Part shown: positions 43,236-51,451 of the stretch, piece after piece | Layout: each line of letters begins with the position of its first letter | How positions within the stretch are numbered: the stretch's first letter is position 1 | NCBI GenBank assembly: GCA_021770345.1 | Contig: JAETRD010000007.1 | Span: 62,001-126,000 of the forward strand | Direction of reading: 5' to 3' | DNA length: 64,000 nucleotides | Source: Lachnospiraceae bacterium | Lineage (GTDB): Bacteria; Bacillota; Clostridia; Lachnospirales; Lachnospiraceae | Position numbers and translations under genes: made by a program | Notes under the pieces: model-generated | Databases searched by the model: none | Seen by the model: only the letters and a program-made list of their open reading frames with translations | What the model was told of the DNA's origin: nothing

Positions 43236-43874
43236 TTACCTTTCATCCAAAGTACCAAACTTGGGGTAAAGCGATGTCAGCTTGGTTCTGGCCTTATCAG
43301 TGGTAAAGTGCCATTGGATACAGGCTGTATGTTCATTTCGGTCTCTTTCCCATGCGGACAGCTCCTGACGGAGCAAATCCATATCCTTAATCCTGCGAGA
43401 CAGACACTGTCGTGTCATTACATTAAGCTCTATTTCGGCAATGTCCAGCCAGCTCCCGTGCTTGGGAGTGTAATGGATTTCCAGCTTTTTGGCTATCCTG
43501 CGAGCTTCCGGTGCCGGAAATGTCTTGTACAGGGAGGAAAGGGCATGGGTGTTCAGGTTGTCCATGACAAGTATGATCCTGTCACGGTTAGGATAACTCA
43601 CATCCACCAGGTACTTGATCTCCTCCGCCCAGTCAGTTGCGGTACGGTGTTCCCGAACACTTACATGCCGCACGCCGCCCAGGGGTTCCACGAATACAAA
43701 GATACTGCAGATGCCATTCCGGATATATTCCGAATCAATCTTCCGGGTATCCCCTGGACGCATGGACAGCGGCTCCCTGGCCTCCCCCAGCAGCTGGTAT
43801 GGCTTTTCGTCCATGCATACCACTGGCACGGCAGGGTCGTAAGGCATTTCGTATATGTCCAGGATATCCTCCAT
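43236..43874 (-). CDS. IS630 transposase, DDE catalytic part
   Basis: A 212-codon open frame holding the DDE domain: VVCMDEKPYQ (first Asp), IILVMDNLNTH (second Asp) and HGSWLDIAEIELN (the Glu). Homologous sequence begins upstream of the first ATG, at the frame containing NAYWCIPPKENAEFVAC, so it is normally made as a fusion with the upstream frame through a -1 shift. A separate product from ATG 43874 is possible but would lack the DNA-binding part. Confidence 0.85.
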   Translation of the reverse strand: MEDILDIYEMPYDPAVPVVCMDEKPYQLLGEAREPLSMRPGDTRKIDSEYIRNGICSIFVFVEPLGGVRHVSVREHRTATDWAEEIKYLVDVSYPNRDRIILVMDNLNTHALSSLYKTFPAPEARRIAKKLEIHYTPKHGSWLDIAEIELNVMTRQCLSRRIKDMDLLRQELSAWERDRNEHTACIQWHFTTDKARTKLTSLYPKFGTLDER

Positions 43875-43879
43875 ACAGG

Positions 43880-44389
43880 CTACGAATTCCGCGTTTTCTT
43901 TGGGAGGGATGCACCAGTAGGCATTTTTGTGAGGTCTAAGTTCATTTTTTTTAAAGCCTGGCGGATCGCTTCCCTCCCTATGGGAGTATCAAGTTCAATA
44001 CGAACTTTTTCTTCCAGGAGCCGCAGTGTCCAGCGTGAATGTCCCTCAGGAGCCGGTCCACAAGCCATCTGGATGACATGTGCTTCGGCACGCCCATCCA
44101 TTTTTCGCAGAGCAGCACTGGAATTGGGGCTGATATTGTAACGGATGATATCCTTTATGCCATTCCTGACATAAGACTGGACAATATTTGTTATGGTGGC
44201 TGGACAGACTGCATAGCTGTGAGCAAGCTGGGCATGGGTGAGTCCGGTTCCCTGTACCTCGTCCAGCTCAAGCAGTATCTGGCAGCGTTTCAAAACAGTT
44301 TTACATGTCTTCTTATTACGGATTACTTTTTGGAGTGCAGCCCTCTCATCGTCACTAAGTTTAATAATGTAGGTTTTTGGTCTTGCCAT
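43880..44389 (-). CDS. IS630 transposase, N-terminal DNA-binding part
   Basis: A 169-residue frame from ATG 44389 (MARPKTYIIKLSDD) with two HTH motifs (LTHAQLAHSYAVCPATITNI, then GREAIRQALKKMNL). At the A5 run (T5 at 43924-43928 on the plus strand) a -1 slip moves reading into the DDE frame, giving NAYWCIPPKEN in place of the MPTGASL tail. Frameshifted expression is well known for IS630 elements. Confidence 0.82.
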   Translation of the reverse strand: MARPKTYIIKLSDDERAALQKVIRNKKTCKTVLKRCQILLELDEVQGTGLTHAQLAHSYAVCPATITNIVQSYVRNGIKDIIRYNISPNSSAALRKMDGRAEAHVIQMACGPAPEGHSRWTLRLLEEKVRIELDTPIGREAIRQALKKMNLDLTKMPTGASLPKKTRNS

Positions 44390-44518
44390 AATCGCCACCG
44401 CCGTTTCTTTTTAGTATAGCACGGAATGGTGTTATATGGAATAATTATTTGGCTAAATATAATCAGGTCAGTACACTAGTTTACACTACCTGACGGTTAT
44501 CTAATCGCAAACCCTCCC

Positions 44519-45400
44519 CTATCCCTCCGCCCTGCAAATATGTTCCCTGATTTCCGTCTCATACTTCCTGCAATAGGCATAACTGTCACGCATGAAGTCC
44601 TCGATACGCTGACTCCGGTACATGGCATCCAGCGTGTCCAAAACCAGCTTGCCATCCACCTCCATATCGAAGAAATAAGGGTAAACGCAGCCGCCGTGTT
44701 CTCTTGGAAAATAGGGATTGATGGAGCTGAGGCGCTCATCTTTCATCACCGGTTCAACCACCATTTCACTCAGGATCCATTTGAGTGACGGGCGCTCATA
44801 TTCGTCATAGCTGTCGCCAAACAGCCGATTCCATACATAAAACCAGACGAAATGGACAAGTTCATGCAGCGCCAGTCCTACGGCGCCTTTGTCGCTCGAA
44901 AGATAGAACACATCAAAAGAATGCTCCTGCAAAAAACGGGGCATAATCGGATTCATGGTAACGTTGCACCGCAGGTCATGAAATAGTTTGGAACAATCAA
45001 CGTCAAACGCATCCGAAAGCGCTGCGGTGCTCTGCTCTTTGCATGCTGCCCAGTGCGCGGAATATAAGGAAAGCTTTTCGTTGATTGTGTCCGCAAGCCC
45101 GGCATAAACAGTCCGCAAAGTACCTTCGAAATACGCTCTGCGTTCGGGAAAGGGCAGACTTTCGACATAAGCTTTATCAAACTGCGGATAGAAGCGGTAT
45201 AAAGGCTCCGACCAGAAGGCCGATTCGTTTTCGGTTTGGAATGTCGTAATCTGCCAAATCATGTAGTCTGCGCCGGGGTTTACAAAGGTTATTTCCATAT
45301 CAAAATCAAACTCACTTTCTCGGAATGCACGATATATCGCGTCATAGATTTGACGTTGTTTTCCATGATAATTATAACGCCGGGATGTGAACTTTTCCAT
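44519..45400 (-). CDS. putative HExxH metallopeptidase
   Basis: A 293-residue protein with a zinc-peptidase motif HELVHFVW at about residues 178-185 and a later glutamate-rich segment (LSEMVVEPVM, about 210-219) that could supply the third ligand, as in gluzincins. No signal peptide or membrane segment, so it is probably cytoplasmic. It ends 43 bases from the IS630 element but looks complete. Similar uncharacterised proteins occur in Lachnospiraceae. Natural substrate unknown. Confidence 0.55.
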   Translation of the reverse strand: MEKFTSRRYNYHGKQRQIYDAIYRAFRESEFDFDMEITFVNPGADYMIWQITTFQTENESAFWSEPLYRFYPQFDKAYVESLPFPERRAYFEGTLRTVYAGLADTINEKLSLYSAHWAACKEQSTAALSDAFDVDCSKLFHDLRCNVTMNPIMPRFLQEHSFDVFYLSSDKGAVGLALHELVHFVWFYVWNRLFGDSYDEYERPSLKWILSEMVVEPVMKDERLSSINPYFPREHGGCVYPYFFDMEVDGKLVLDTLDAMYRSQRIEDFMRDSYAYCRKYETEIREHICRAEG

Positions 45401-45459
45401 TGCTTTTTCTGTTTTGTAAAAACGTTGGGATAATCCTTGCCGTTAATTATGTTCCCCGG

Positions 45460-45639
45460 ATGTGCGGCATTCCGGTTCGCGACGTCTTTACGGAATACGA
45501 CCATGAATACGAGCTGCTTTTGGAGGATTTTAAGGATACGGACGGCAATGTGATGGAGCCGGTGACAATCTGCGTACATAAAAAAACGAGAATGGCCTGC
45601 TTCGCATTCCGGGCATGTGCGGCTTCTGCCCAGCAGTGA
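45460..45639 (+). pseudogene. short protein-like fragment
   Basis: A 59-codon frame (MCGIPVRDVFTEYDHEYELL, then EDFKDTDGNVMEPVTICV) with protein-like composition but no ribosome binding site; it also opens upstream to 45400. It probably is the remnant of a larger gene. The remainder of 45401-45783 holds only the promoter and hairpin given separately. Confidence 0.3.
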
Positions 45640-45681
45640 GGATAACGCTTTTGACGCCGCATCGCATAAAACGAAAATATA

Positions 45682-45690
45682 TGTTATAAT
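45682..45690 (+). promoter_or_regulatory. extended -10 promoter for the HEPN-like gene
   Basis: TGTTATAAT at 45682-45690 (TGnTATAAT). The -35 region (TCGCAT) is poor. The hairpin at 45700-45733 would be at the very 5' end of the transcript. Confidence 0.45.
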
Positions 45691-45699
45691 CGGATAAAC

Positions 45700-45733
45700 G
45701 CAGGGGCACTTCGCCGAAAAGGAGTGCCCCTGC
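45700..45733 (+). promoter_or_regulatory. 5' leader hairpin
   Basis: GCAGGGGCACT at 45700-45710 pairs perfectly with AGTGCCCCTGC at 45723-45733 around a 12-base loop. No T-run follows, so it is more likely a stabilising or regulatory leader stem than a terminator. Confidence 0.45.
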
Positions 45734-45783
45734 CTCGGTTTAAAAGAACACGGCATTTTTATTTTTACAAAAAGGGGAGGATT

Positions 45784-46509
45784 ATGAACGTATATTTTGA
45801 CAGGGAAGGGCTGGTTGACAGCCGGGAATTTTATGAGGATAAAGAATTACCTTACGCCTTATTTTCAAGCATCAGTTCCGTATATCCGTTTGTTAAATTC
45901 GAGGAGGAACTGGCGGAGATCAACGATTACTGCGTCTTTATTTTATCTCAGTTGGAAGACAAATTAGAGACATTAATCCGGGAATCCGACGTTCCGTTTC
46001 ATCTGGTAAAGGGATATCGGCGCGCGGAGGAAGACACTGCAGAGGATATGGAAGAACTGTTTGACCCCGCGTATATGTTTTCTCCGGTAACCACATGGAA
46101 AAAGCTTTCCCGCGATATTAATAAATGCACGTTGCTGCTGCTGATACTCTCTTACCTCGAGTCCTCCTTGAACGAAATCGCGAAATGGTTTTGCGGGGAG
46201 CGTTCTGTTCCGCTGGGACGAAAGGAGAGGGGAGACGATGAAATTACGTTTTACCTCAGGAAAATCGGACAGTGCTGTGCATGCGATCTGACCGGGGCGC
46301 TGGAAGAAGAACTGGCATATATAAGAAAGGTCAGAATGATACGCAATCGGTTTGTGCACAGAGAGTGGGATCAGGTGGACAAATATTATGATAAATTCCG
46401 TTTGTGCGACGTGTTTCATGCGGTTTCGGCCATTTTTGCCGGGGTCGAAAAAGCGGCCTGCGGCGCAGGGCTGATTGAGGAAAATGAGCTGTTCGGAAAA
46501 GAGAGATAA
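45784..46509 (+). CDS. HEPN-like hypothetical protein
   Basis: A 241-residue helical protein without a signal peptide. Near the C-terminus the segment IRKVRMIRNRFVHREW contains R-x4-H, the signature of HEPN domains, which often act as RNases or as RNA/nucleotide-binding partners. The start at 45784 has GGGGAGG 4 bases upstream; the longer frame includes the hairpin and is not used. The call is from the motif and helical context only; non-catalytic HEPN or an unrelated helical protein cannot be ruled out. No antitoxin-like partner is adjacent. Confidence 0.5.
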   Translation: MNVYFDREGLVDSREFYEDKELPYALFSSISSVYPFVKFEEELAEINDYCVFILSQLEDKLETLIRESDVPFHLVKGYRRAEEDTAEDMEELFDPAYMFSPVTTWKKLSRDINKCTLLLLILSYLESSLNEIAKWFCGERSVPLGRKERGDDEITFYLRKIGQCCACDLTGALEEELAYIRKVRMIRNRFVHREWDQVDKYYDKFRLCDVFHAVSAIFAGVEKAACGAGLIEENELFGKER

Positions 46510-46568
46510 AAGGAGACAAAAAGATAGCACCGTAACAAAAAGGATCGTTTGCCGACGATGAGCCGGAT

Positions 46569-47504
46569 ATGAATAGGCGCATGAGGACGGGGGATAATAG
46601 TGCATATCACAAAAAAGGATTGTTGGTTATGCCGCAGGAAAAATGGAGAGAGCAGGTGCATCTGCTGACGATGGAGGAATTTAAAAATCTGCAGGGAGAG
46701 TATCCCTACCGGCGGAGGTTGTACCGCAGCATGTGCCCGGCAGAGCAGTGTATGGTGGAAACCTATGCAGACTGTGTGCTCGGGACGCTGAAAATCCCGG
46801 GCGGGAGCAGAACGGAAAAGAAAGGGCAGTTCTGCGGTTTTTATCTGCAAAACAACGAGTTGCTGCTGATTGAGGAAGGACAGGTGTTTCGGCCGCTGCT
46901 TCGGAAAATGGAACGAAACGACTGCGGGGCAGCGAGTGCGGGTCAGGTATTGCTGCTTCTCTTTGACCTGCTGATCGCAAATGATATGATGTACTTGGGG
47001 CAGCAGGAGGAACTTCTCTCGGGGATGGAGGAAGGGCTGCTGAAAAAAATTCCCGAACATTTTCACGAGACGATTATCGGGTACCGGAGGCGCTTTATGG
47101 CGTACCATATGTATTATGAACAGCTTCTGGTGCTGGGAGAAAAAATGCAGCTGCGCACGCGTCAGACGCAGGATGCGGAAGAATTAGAGGGGGTTTCCTG
47201 GCAGCTCTATATCGATCAGGTGGCGCGGCTCCGCAGCTATGTGGAGTTTTTGCGGGATTATCTGGTGCAGATCCGGGATCTTTACCAATCGCTGATTGAT
47301 GTGGAGCAGAATAAGGTGATGCGGATTCTGACGGTGGTGACGACGATTTTTCTGCCGCTTTCGCTGATTGCGGGATGGTATGGGATGAACTTCCCCTATA
47401 TGCCGGAATTCACATACCGCGGGGCCTACTATGTAGTGCTTGCGGTGAGCGTCGGAATTGTGTTTCTGGAATTTGTTTTTTTTCACAAAAAAAAGATCTT
47501 GTAG
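46569..47504 (+). CDS. CorA-like divalent metal transporter
   Basis: A 311-residue protein of the CorA family. The long soluble N-terminal part is followed by two C-terminal membrane segments with the signature GMN between them (GWYGMNF, about residue 268-274) and a terminal basic FFHKKKIL. Such proteins form pentameric Mg2+ or Co2+ channels. The N-terminal part is unusual, so the ion is uncertain. The ATG at 46569 lacks a clear ribosome binding site; ATG 46629 (MPQEKWRE) with AAAGG is an alternative. Confidence 0.82.
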   Translation: MNRRMRTGDNSAYHKKGLLVMPQEKWREQVHLLTMEEFKNLQGEYPYRRRLYRSMCPAEQCMVETYADCVLGTLKIPGGSRTEKKGQFCGFYLQNNELLLIEEGQVFRPLLRKMERNDCGAASAGQVLLLLFDLLIANDMMYLGQQEELLSGMEEGLLKKIPEHFHETIIGYRRRFMAYHMYYEQLLVLGEKMQLRTRQTQDAEELEGVSWQLYIDQVARLRSYVEFLRDYLVQIRDLYQSLIDVEQNKVMRILTVVTTIFLPLSLIAGWYGMNFPYMPEFTYRGAYYVVLAVSVGIVFLEFVFFHKKKIL

Positions 47505-47516
47505 CATAGTTTGTGC

Positions 47517-47576
47517 TATAATAGGCTCACTGACATATCGCAAAGGCCGGTATCCTATAAGCATGAGCAGTGAGCC
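47517..47576 (+). promoter_or_regulatory. promoter and structured leader for the 75-residue gene
   Basis: TGCTATAAT at 47514-47522 is an extended -10. Directly behind, GGCTCACTG at 47524-47532 pairs perfectly with CAGTGAGCC at 47568-47576, enclosing GCAAAGGCCGG. The compact stem could be a leader element; it does not match a riboswitch class I know. Confidence 0.4.
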
Positions 47577-47607
47577 GGCGTGCGCGGTGAGATACGGAGG
47601 AAGAAGA

Positions 47608-47835
47608 ATGAACCCGACATCCATTATGAAGATCATGAATGCGAAGAATAAATTCACGGAGAACCATCCGAAATTCAGTGCCTTTTTAAATGTGCTTTTT
47701 TCCCGGAGGATTGAGGAGGGAACCGTGATCGAGATTACCGTGACCCGCCCGGGAGAGGAGCCGATGACGACCAATTTAAGGGTGCTGCAGTCGGACCTCG
47801 AGCTCATAAACGAACTGAAAGATATTGCGGGGTAA
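47608..47835 (+). CDS. small conserved-type protein, 75 residues
   Basis: Begins at ATG 47608 after ACGGAGGAAGAAG. The sequence (MNPTSIMKIMNAKNKFTENH, then FSRRIEEGTVIEITVTRPGE) looks like a small alpha/beta protein with a helical C-terminus (DLELINELKDIAG). I recall similar proteins in Lachnospiraceae genomes but no assigned function. Cytoplasmic. Confidence 0.65.
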   Translation: MNPTSIMKIMNAKNKFTENHPKFSAFLNVLFSRRIEEGTVIEITVTRPGEEPMTTNLRVLQSDLELINELKDIAG

Positions 47836-47893
47836 GCACAGAGTGCGCGGTCTGTTCATATGATATAGATGAAGAGAGCCATAGGAGCAGAGA

Positions 47894-48364
47894 GTGGACT
47901 ATCTGAAAGATCAGTTTTTTAACGAACAGTTTGCGGTGCCCAAGATGCCTTTTTATATGAGCTATCCGATGCAGAACTTGTATCTGACAGAGATGGAATA
48001 TGAGAAGGATATGGACCGCATGAAGGAATTGTATCCAAGAGAAGTCAGGCGGATTCTGGAATATGTCGAAGACGAGTGTGACAAGATGGAATACGAGGGG
48101 AGCCTGATGTTTGACGAATATCCGGACCGCCTGATGCTTGAGATGCTTGTGGACAAAATCATGCAGAAGGTGGAGGGCGCGGAGCCGGATTTGACGGCTG
48201 AGCAATACCGGGGGCCAGGCTCGAGGCCGCCACAGGGACCGCCGCCCGGACCGAGGCCGCCGCACAGGCCCGGGAATCATCTGCGGGAGCTTATCGGGGT
48301 AATCCTGAATAACGAGATGTACCGCAGGCGCTGCAGACACAGAAGATGCAGGCGTTGGTGGTAG
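47894..48364 (+). CDS. hypothetical protein with Pro-rich linker and Arg/Cys-rich tail
   Basis: A 156-residue protein from a GTG at 47894 after AGGAG. Residues 1-100 are acidic and helical (YEKDMDRMKELYPREVRRIL, then CDKMEYEGSLMFDEYPDRLM), followed by a Pro/Gly/Arg linker (about 107-128) and the tail YRRRCRHRRCRRWW. The layout resembles small coat- or surface-associated proteins, but no family with known function is recognised. A terminator follows at once. Confidence 0.6.
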   Translation: MDYLKDQFFNEQFAVPKMPFYMSYPMQNLYLTEMEYEKDMDRMKELYPREVRRILEYVEDECDKMEYEGSLMFDEYPDRLMLEMLVDKIMQKVEGAEPDLTAEQYRGPGSRPPQGPPPGPRPPHRPGNHLRELIGVILNNEMYRRRCRHRRCRRWW

Positions 48365-48367
48365 TTT

Positions 48368-48394
48368 AAAACCGTAAAAATTCTTGCGGTTTTT
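48368..48394 (+). terminator. terminator behind the 156-residue gene
   Basis: AAAACCG at 48368-48374 pairs with CGGTTTT at 48387-48393, with extra AA/TT pairs and a T-run. Confidence 0.7.
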
Positions 48395-48412
48395 CGAAAA
48401 AATGCATACAAT

Positions 48413-48443
48413 ATAGCTATCGCATAAGCGGTAGCTATTTTTA
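48413..48443 (+). terminator. second hairpin terminator-like element
   Basis: ATAGCTATCGC at 48413-48423 pairs with GCGGTAGCTAT at 48428-48438 (one wobble), followed by TTTTTA. A third small stem (TGCGTC/GACGCA) lies about 15 bases further on. Tandem terminators isolate the next gene. Confidence 0.55.
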
Positions 48444-48512
48444 CCTTATAGAAACTGCGTCGCAGGACGCATCAGAGTGCCGCGAAGCAACACATTTTTG
48501 GGAGGATGAACC

Positions 48513-51038
48513 GTGCAAAAAGGTACGATAAAAGGGATAATTCTTGTGCTGGTGTTTGTGATGTCAGTACTTGTATTCGGAGGGATGACCAATCATACGA
48601 ATGAGGATTTGACCAGGGAGATGGAGGAGGCCACACTGCCCGTCGTTTCCCTGTATCAAAACGATGTGGAGCTCAACGAACTGCACGGCTATTCGACGGA
48701 GATGGATATGGCGTATATGCGGGATGCGATCATGCCGATCGGGAAAGACCGGAAGCTTCCGATTACGATTCAGACGTACCAGACCGCGGTGGACACGATT
48801 TCCTATGAAATCCGCAGCCTTGATGCTAAACGCCTGATTGCAGATGCCGATGTGACTTCGTACGAAGAAAGAAAAGGAAAGATTAACGCCGAGCTTACGA
48901 TTCAGAATCTTCTGGAAGCGGGAGAGGAATATCTGCTGATCATTCAGCTTGAGTGCGGGGATGCGACGGTTTATTATTATACCAGAATCGTTGAACCGGT
49001 GGATGCGCATGTCGAAGAATGTGTGGAATTCGTGATGGATTTTAACGACAAGACGTTTAACAGTGAGACGACAGGGAGCCTTGCGACCTATATGGAACGG
49101 ACCACCGGGGACAATTCCACGCTGCATTATGTGGATCTGCACTCCACGTTAAAGCAGGTGGGATGGGCGGACTTTGAGGGGGAGCGGCTGACGGAGCCGA
49201 TGCCTTCGATTAAGGAAATCACGAATACCTACAGCGTGATCGTGCTTGACTATGTCGTCAGCAGTGTGGGGGAAACGGGAGAACTTGAATACTATAATGT
49301 CGAGGAATATTATCGGGTGCGCTATACGAGCAGCCGGATTTATCTCTTAAATTTTGAGCGCAGAATGAACCAGATTTTTCGGGGGGAGAATCAGAATATT
49401 TATGACGGATATATTCAGCTTGGAATCCGCTCCGGGGATGTGGAGTACAAGGCGAATGAGGCGGGAAATAACGTTGCGTTTGTGCAGGAGGGAGAACTCT
49501 GGAGCTATAATGTGACGGAGCATACGCTTTCAAAAGTGTTTAGCTTTCGCGGCTATGAGGGAATTGACATCCGGGAAAATTATGGAGAACATGACATTAA
49601 AATTGTGGATATTGATGAGGCCGGGAGCGTAGACTATATTGTGTACGGGTACATGAACCGGGGAATTCATGAGGGACAGGTTGGCATGGCCGTATATCAT
49701 TATGACGGACTGTCAAATGCCAACGAGGAGCAGGTTTTTATTCCGTCTAAGCATTCTTACGAGGTGATGAAGTCGGAACTCGGACAGCTGATGTATGTGA
49801 ATGACGGCGGCGAGCTGTTTTTGATGATGGATGGAAACGTCTACGGAATCGACTTAAACACATTAGAGCTCCGCGTCGTGATAGAAAACCTTGCGGACGG
49901 AACATTTGCAGTGTCCGAATCAAATCGATATGTGGCATGGACGGAGAGAAAAGACGGTGATGCGCCGATTCGGATTTTGAATCTGTCAAACCTTAAGACA
50001 GTCGGAACATTTGAGGGAAACGGAAACGAACTTGTAAAACCTCTGGGTTTTATGGGGGAAGATTTCGTGTACGGAATCGCCAGAAAAGAGGACATATTTG
50101 AGGATGCGGCGGGAAATGTGACAACGCCGATGTACCGGATTAAAATTATGGATGTTACGTCCGATGTGCCGGAAGAATTGAAAAATTACGAGAGGCCCGG
50201 TTACTATGTATCGAATGTGGAAATTGACGGCTACACGATGTACTTAAACCGTATTCAGTATAACGGGACCGCATTTGTGGAGGCGGATCGCGATATGATT
50301 ATGAATCGGGAAGGGGACGGAAGCCAGACGATTGCGGTTTCTGCGGGCACGGATCCGGTGAAGAAAACGCTCGTGCGCATCACGGTTCCGGGTATGTCGG
50401 CTGAGAGAACACTGCGGCTTTTAACGCCGAAGGAGACGATTCTGCTGGAGGAGAGAACGGTGGAAATCGAAGCGGAGATGCGAAACGGACGCTATTATGT
50501 GTATGTGAAAGGGGACGTACTGCTGTCCACGGATAACATCAGTGAGGCGGTCATTACGGCAAACCAAAATTACGGCGTGGTGATCGGTGACAACCAGAAA
50601 TATGTGTGGAAACGCGCGAGAAAATCGGTGCAGAATGCATTTTCCGATATCGGAGGATCGGGGGAGAATGCAGGCGAGGGAAGCATTGCGCAGTGCATCA
50701 ATGCGATGCTGGAAAAGGAAGGAATCAACATTAATGTGGAGGCGCTGATCGCATCCGGGGAGACGCCGAAAAGTATTCTGCACAACACGATGCGGGATGC
50801 GGTTGTGTTGGATCTGACCGGTTGCAGCGTGGATGAAATTCTGTATTATGTCAGCTGCGGCAGTCCGGTGTTTGCGATGGCCGAAAGTGAGGAGGCGGTT
50901 CTGATTGTCGGTTACGATGCAAACAATATCAGCATATACGATCCGAAAATCGGAATCACATATCGGCAATCCATCGCGGAAGCGGATGAATTATTTGGAA
51001 ACGTCGGAAAGGTTTTTTTCACATATTTAGCGGAATAA
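48513..51038 (+). CDS. large exported protein with beta-propeller and C39-like domain
   Basis: An 841-residue protein from a GTG after GGGAGGATGAACC. An N-terminal membrane segment (about 7-26) anchors or exports it. The middle (about 330-560) has repeated beta-propeller-like strands (FVQEGELWSYNVTEHTLS, LMMDGNVYGIDLNTLELR). The C-terminal 130 residues resemble a C39-type peptidase domain: GEGSIAQCINAMLEKEG in the position of the catalytic Cys, then EEAVLIVGYDANNISIYDP, where the usual histidine reads EEA. It may therefore be catalytically inactive. Probably cell-surface; role unknown. Confidence 0.65.
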   Translation: MQKGTIKGIILVLVFVMSVLVFGGMTNHTNEDLTREMEEATLPVVSLYQNDVELNELHGYSTEMDMAYMRDAIMPIGKDRKLPITIQTYQTAVDTISYEIRSLDAKRLIADADVTSYEERKGKINAELTIQNLLEAGEEYLLIIQLECGDATVYYYTRIVEPVDAHVEECVEFVMDFNDKTFNSETTGSLATYMERTTGDNSTLHYVDLHSTLKQVGWADFEGERLTEPMPSIKEITNTYSVIVLDYVVSSVGETGELEYYNVEEYYRVRYTSSRIYLLNFERRMNQIFRGENQNIYDGYIQLGIRSGDVEYKANEAGNNVAFVQEGELWSYNVTEHTLSKVFSFRGYEGIDIRENYGEHDIKIVDIDEAGSVDYIVYGYMNRGIHEGQVGMAVYHYDGLSNANEEQVFIPSKHSYEVMKSELGQLMYVNDGGELFLMMDGNVYGIDLNTLELRVVIENLADGTFAVSESNRYVAWTERKDGDAPIRILNLSNLKTVGTFEGNGNELVKPLGFMGEDFVYGIARKEDIFEDAAGNVTTPMYRIKIMDVTSDVPEELKNYERPGYYVSNVEIDGYTMYLNRIQYNGTAFVEADRDMIMNREGDGSQTIAVSAGTDPVKKTLVRITVPGMSAERTLRLLTPKETILLEERTVEIEAEMRNGRYYVYVKGDVLLSTDNISEAVITANQNYGVVIGDNQKYVWKRARKSVQNAFSDIGGSGENAGEGSIAQCINAMLEKEGININVEALIASGETPKSILHNTMRDAVVLDLTGCSVDEILYYVSCGSPVFAMAESEEAVLIVGYDANNISIYDPKIGITYRQSIAEADELFGNVGKVFFTYLAE

Positions 51039-51170
51039 AAACACAAAAAAACAGACGGACACAGTAGCTTCTTTTGTGTAAGTTTAACAGTTTTTCCGGG
51101 CATCTATTGCAAATTCAAATTAGATGGAGTATATTTTGATAAACACATGAAATTAAGGAAGTGGAGGAAC

Positions 51171-51425
51171 ATGAGCAGAAAAGAAATAATTATATCAGAT
51201 GTATCGGAAGAACATAATAATCCAATTGCTGAATTGGTTCAGGTAGCTTGTCGTTTTGACAGTGAGATTATATTAGAAAGCAATAATCGGAGAATCAACG
51301 CAAAGAGTATTATGGGAATAATGGCGTTCAATCCATCTAAGGGCATGACCGTTAATATTGTTGCGGACGGTTCCGATGAAGAGGAAGCTTTGGTTGCAAT
51401 GGAAAAATTTTTAGTTTGTCAGTAG
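51171..51425 (+). CDS. HPr-like phosphocarrier protein
   Basis: An 84-residue HPr-fold protein. ATG 51171 follows GTGGAGG; upstream ATG 51147 is less likely. The active-site histidine is kept, but the usual H-A-R-P reads H-N-N-P, so the conserved arginine next to it is replaced. The regulatory serine region is intact (INAKSIMGIMAF). It may be a regulatory HPr/Crh-like protein and not a standard PTS carrier. It is followed 26 bases later by the DUF6465 gene. Confidence 0.78.
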   Translation: MSRKEIIISDVSEEHNNPIAELVQVACRFDSEIILESNNRRINAKSIMGIMAFNPSKGMTVNIVADGSDEEEALVAMEKFLVCQ

Positions 51426-51451
51426 CTATGGTTTAAAGGAGGAGGATAGCG

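Larger units (their letters stand above)
43207..44476. mobile_element. IS630-family insertion sequence
   Basis: Terminal inverted repeats of about 27 bases (GTGTAGTGACC... at 43207 and its near-complement ending ...GGTCAGTACAC at 44476, three mismatched positions) are flanked by TA on both sides (43205-43206 and 44477-44478), the IS630/mariner target duplication. It contains a two-frame transposase on the minus strand. Both ends and reading frames look intact apart from the usual frameshift, so it may be active and recent. Confidence 0.88.

Noticed and set aside
43212..44141. 309-codon plus-strand frame across the IS630 element
   Set aside because: Antisense to the transposase DDE and HTH frames, which show clear family motifs.
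47524..47576. Possible c-di-GMP (GEMM) riboswitch
   Set aside because: GCAAAGGCC and the following bases recall part of the GEMM consensus, but the second stem and the tetraloop-receptor parts are missing and the element is too short.
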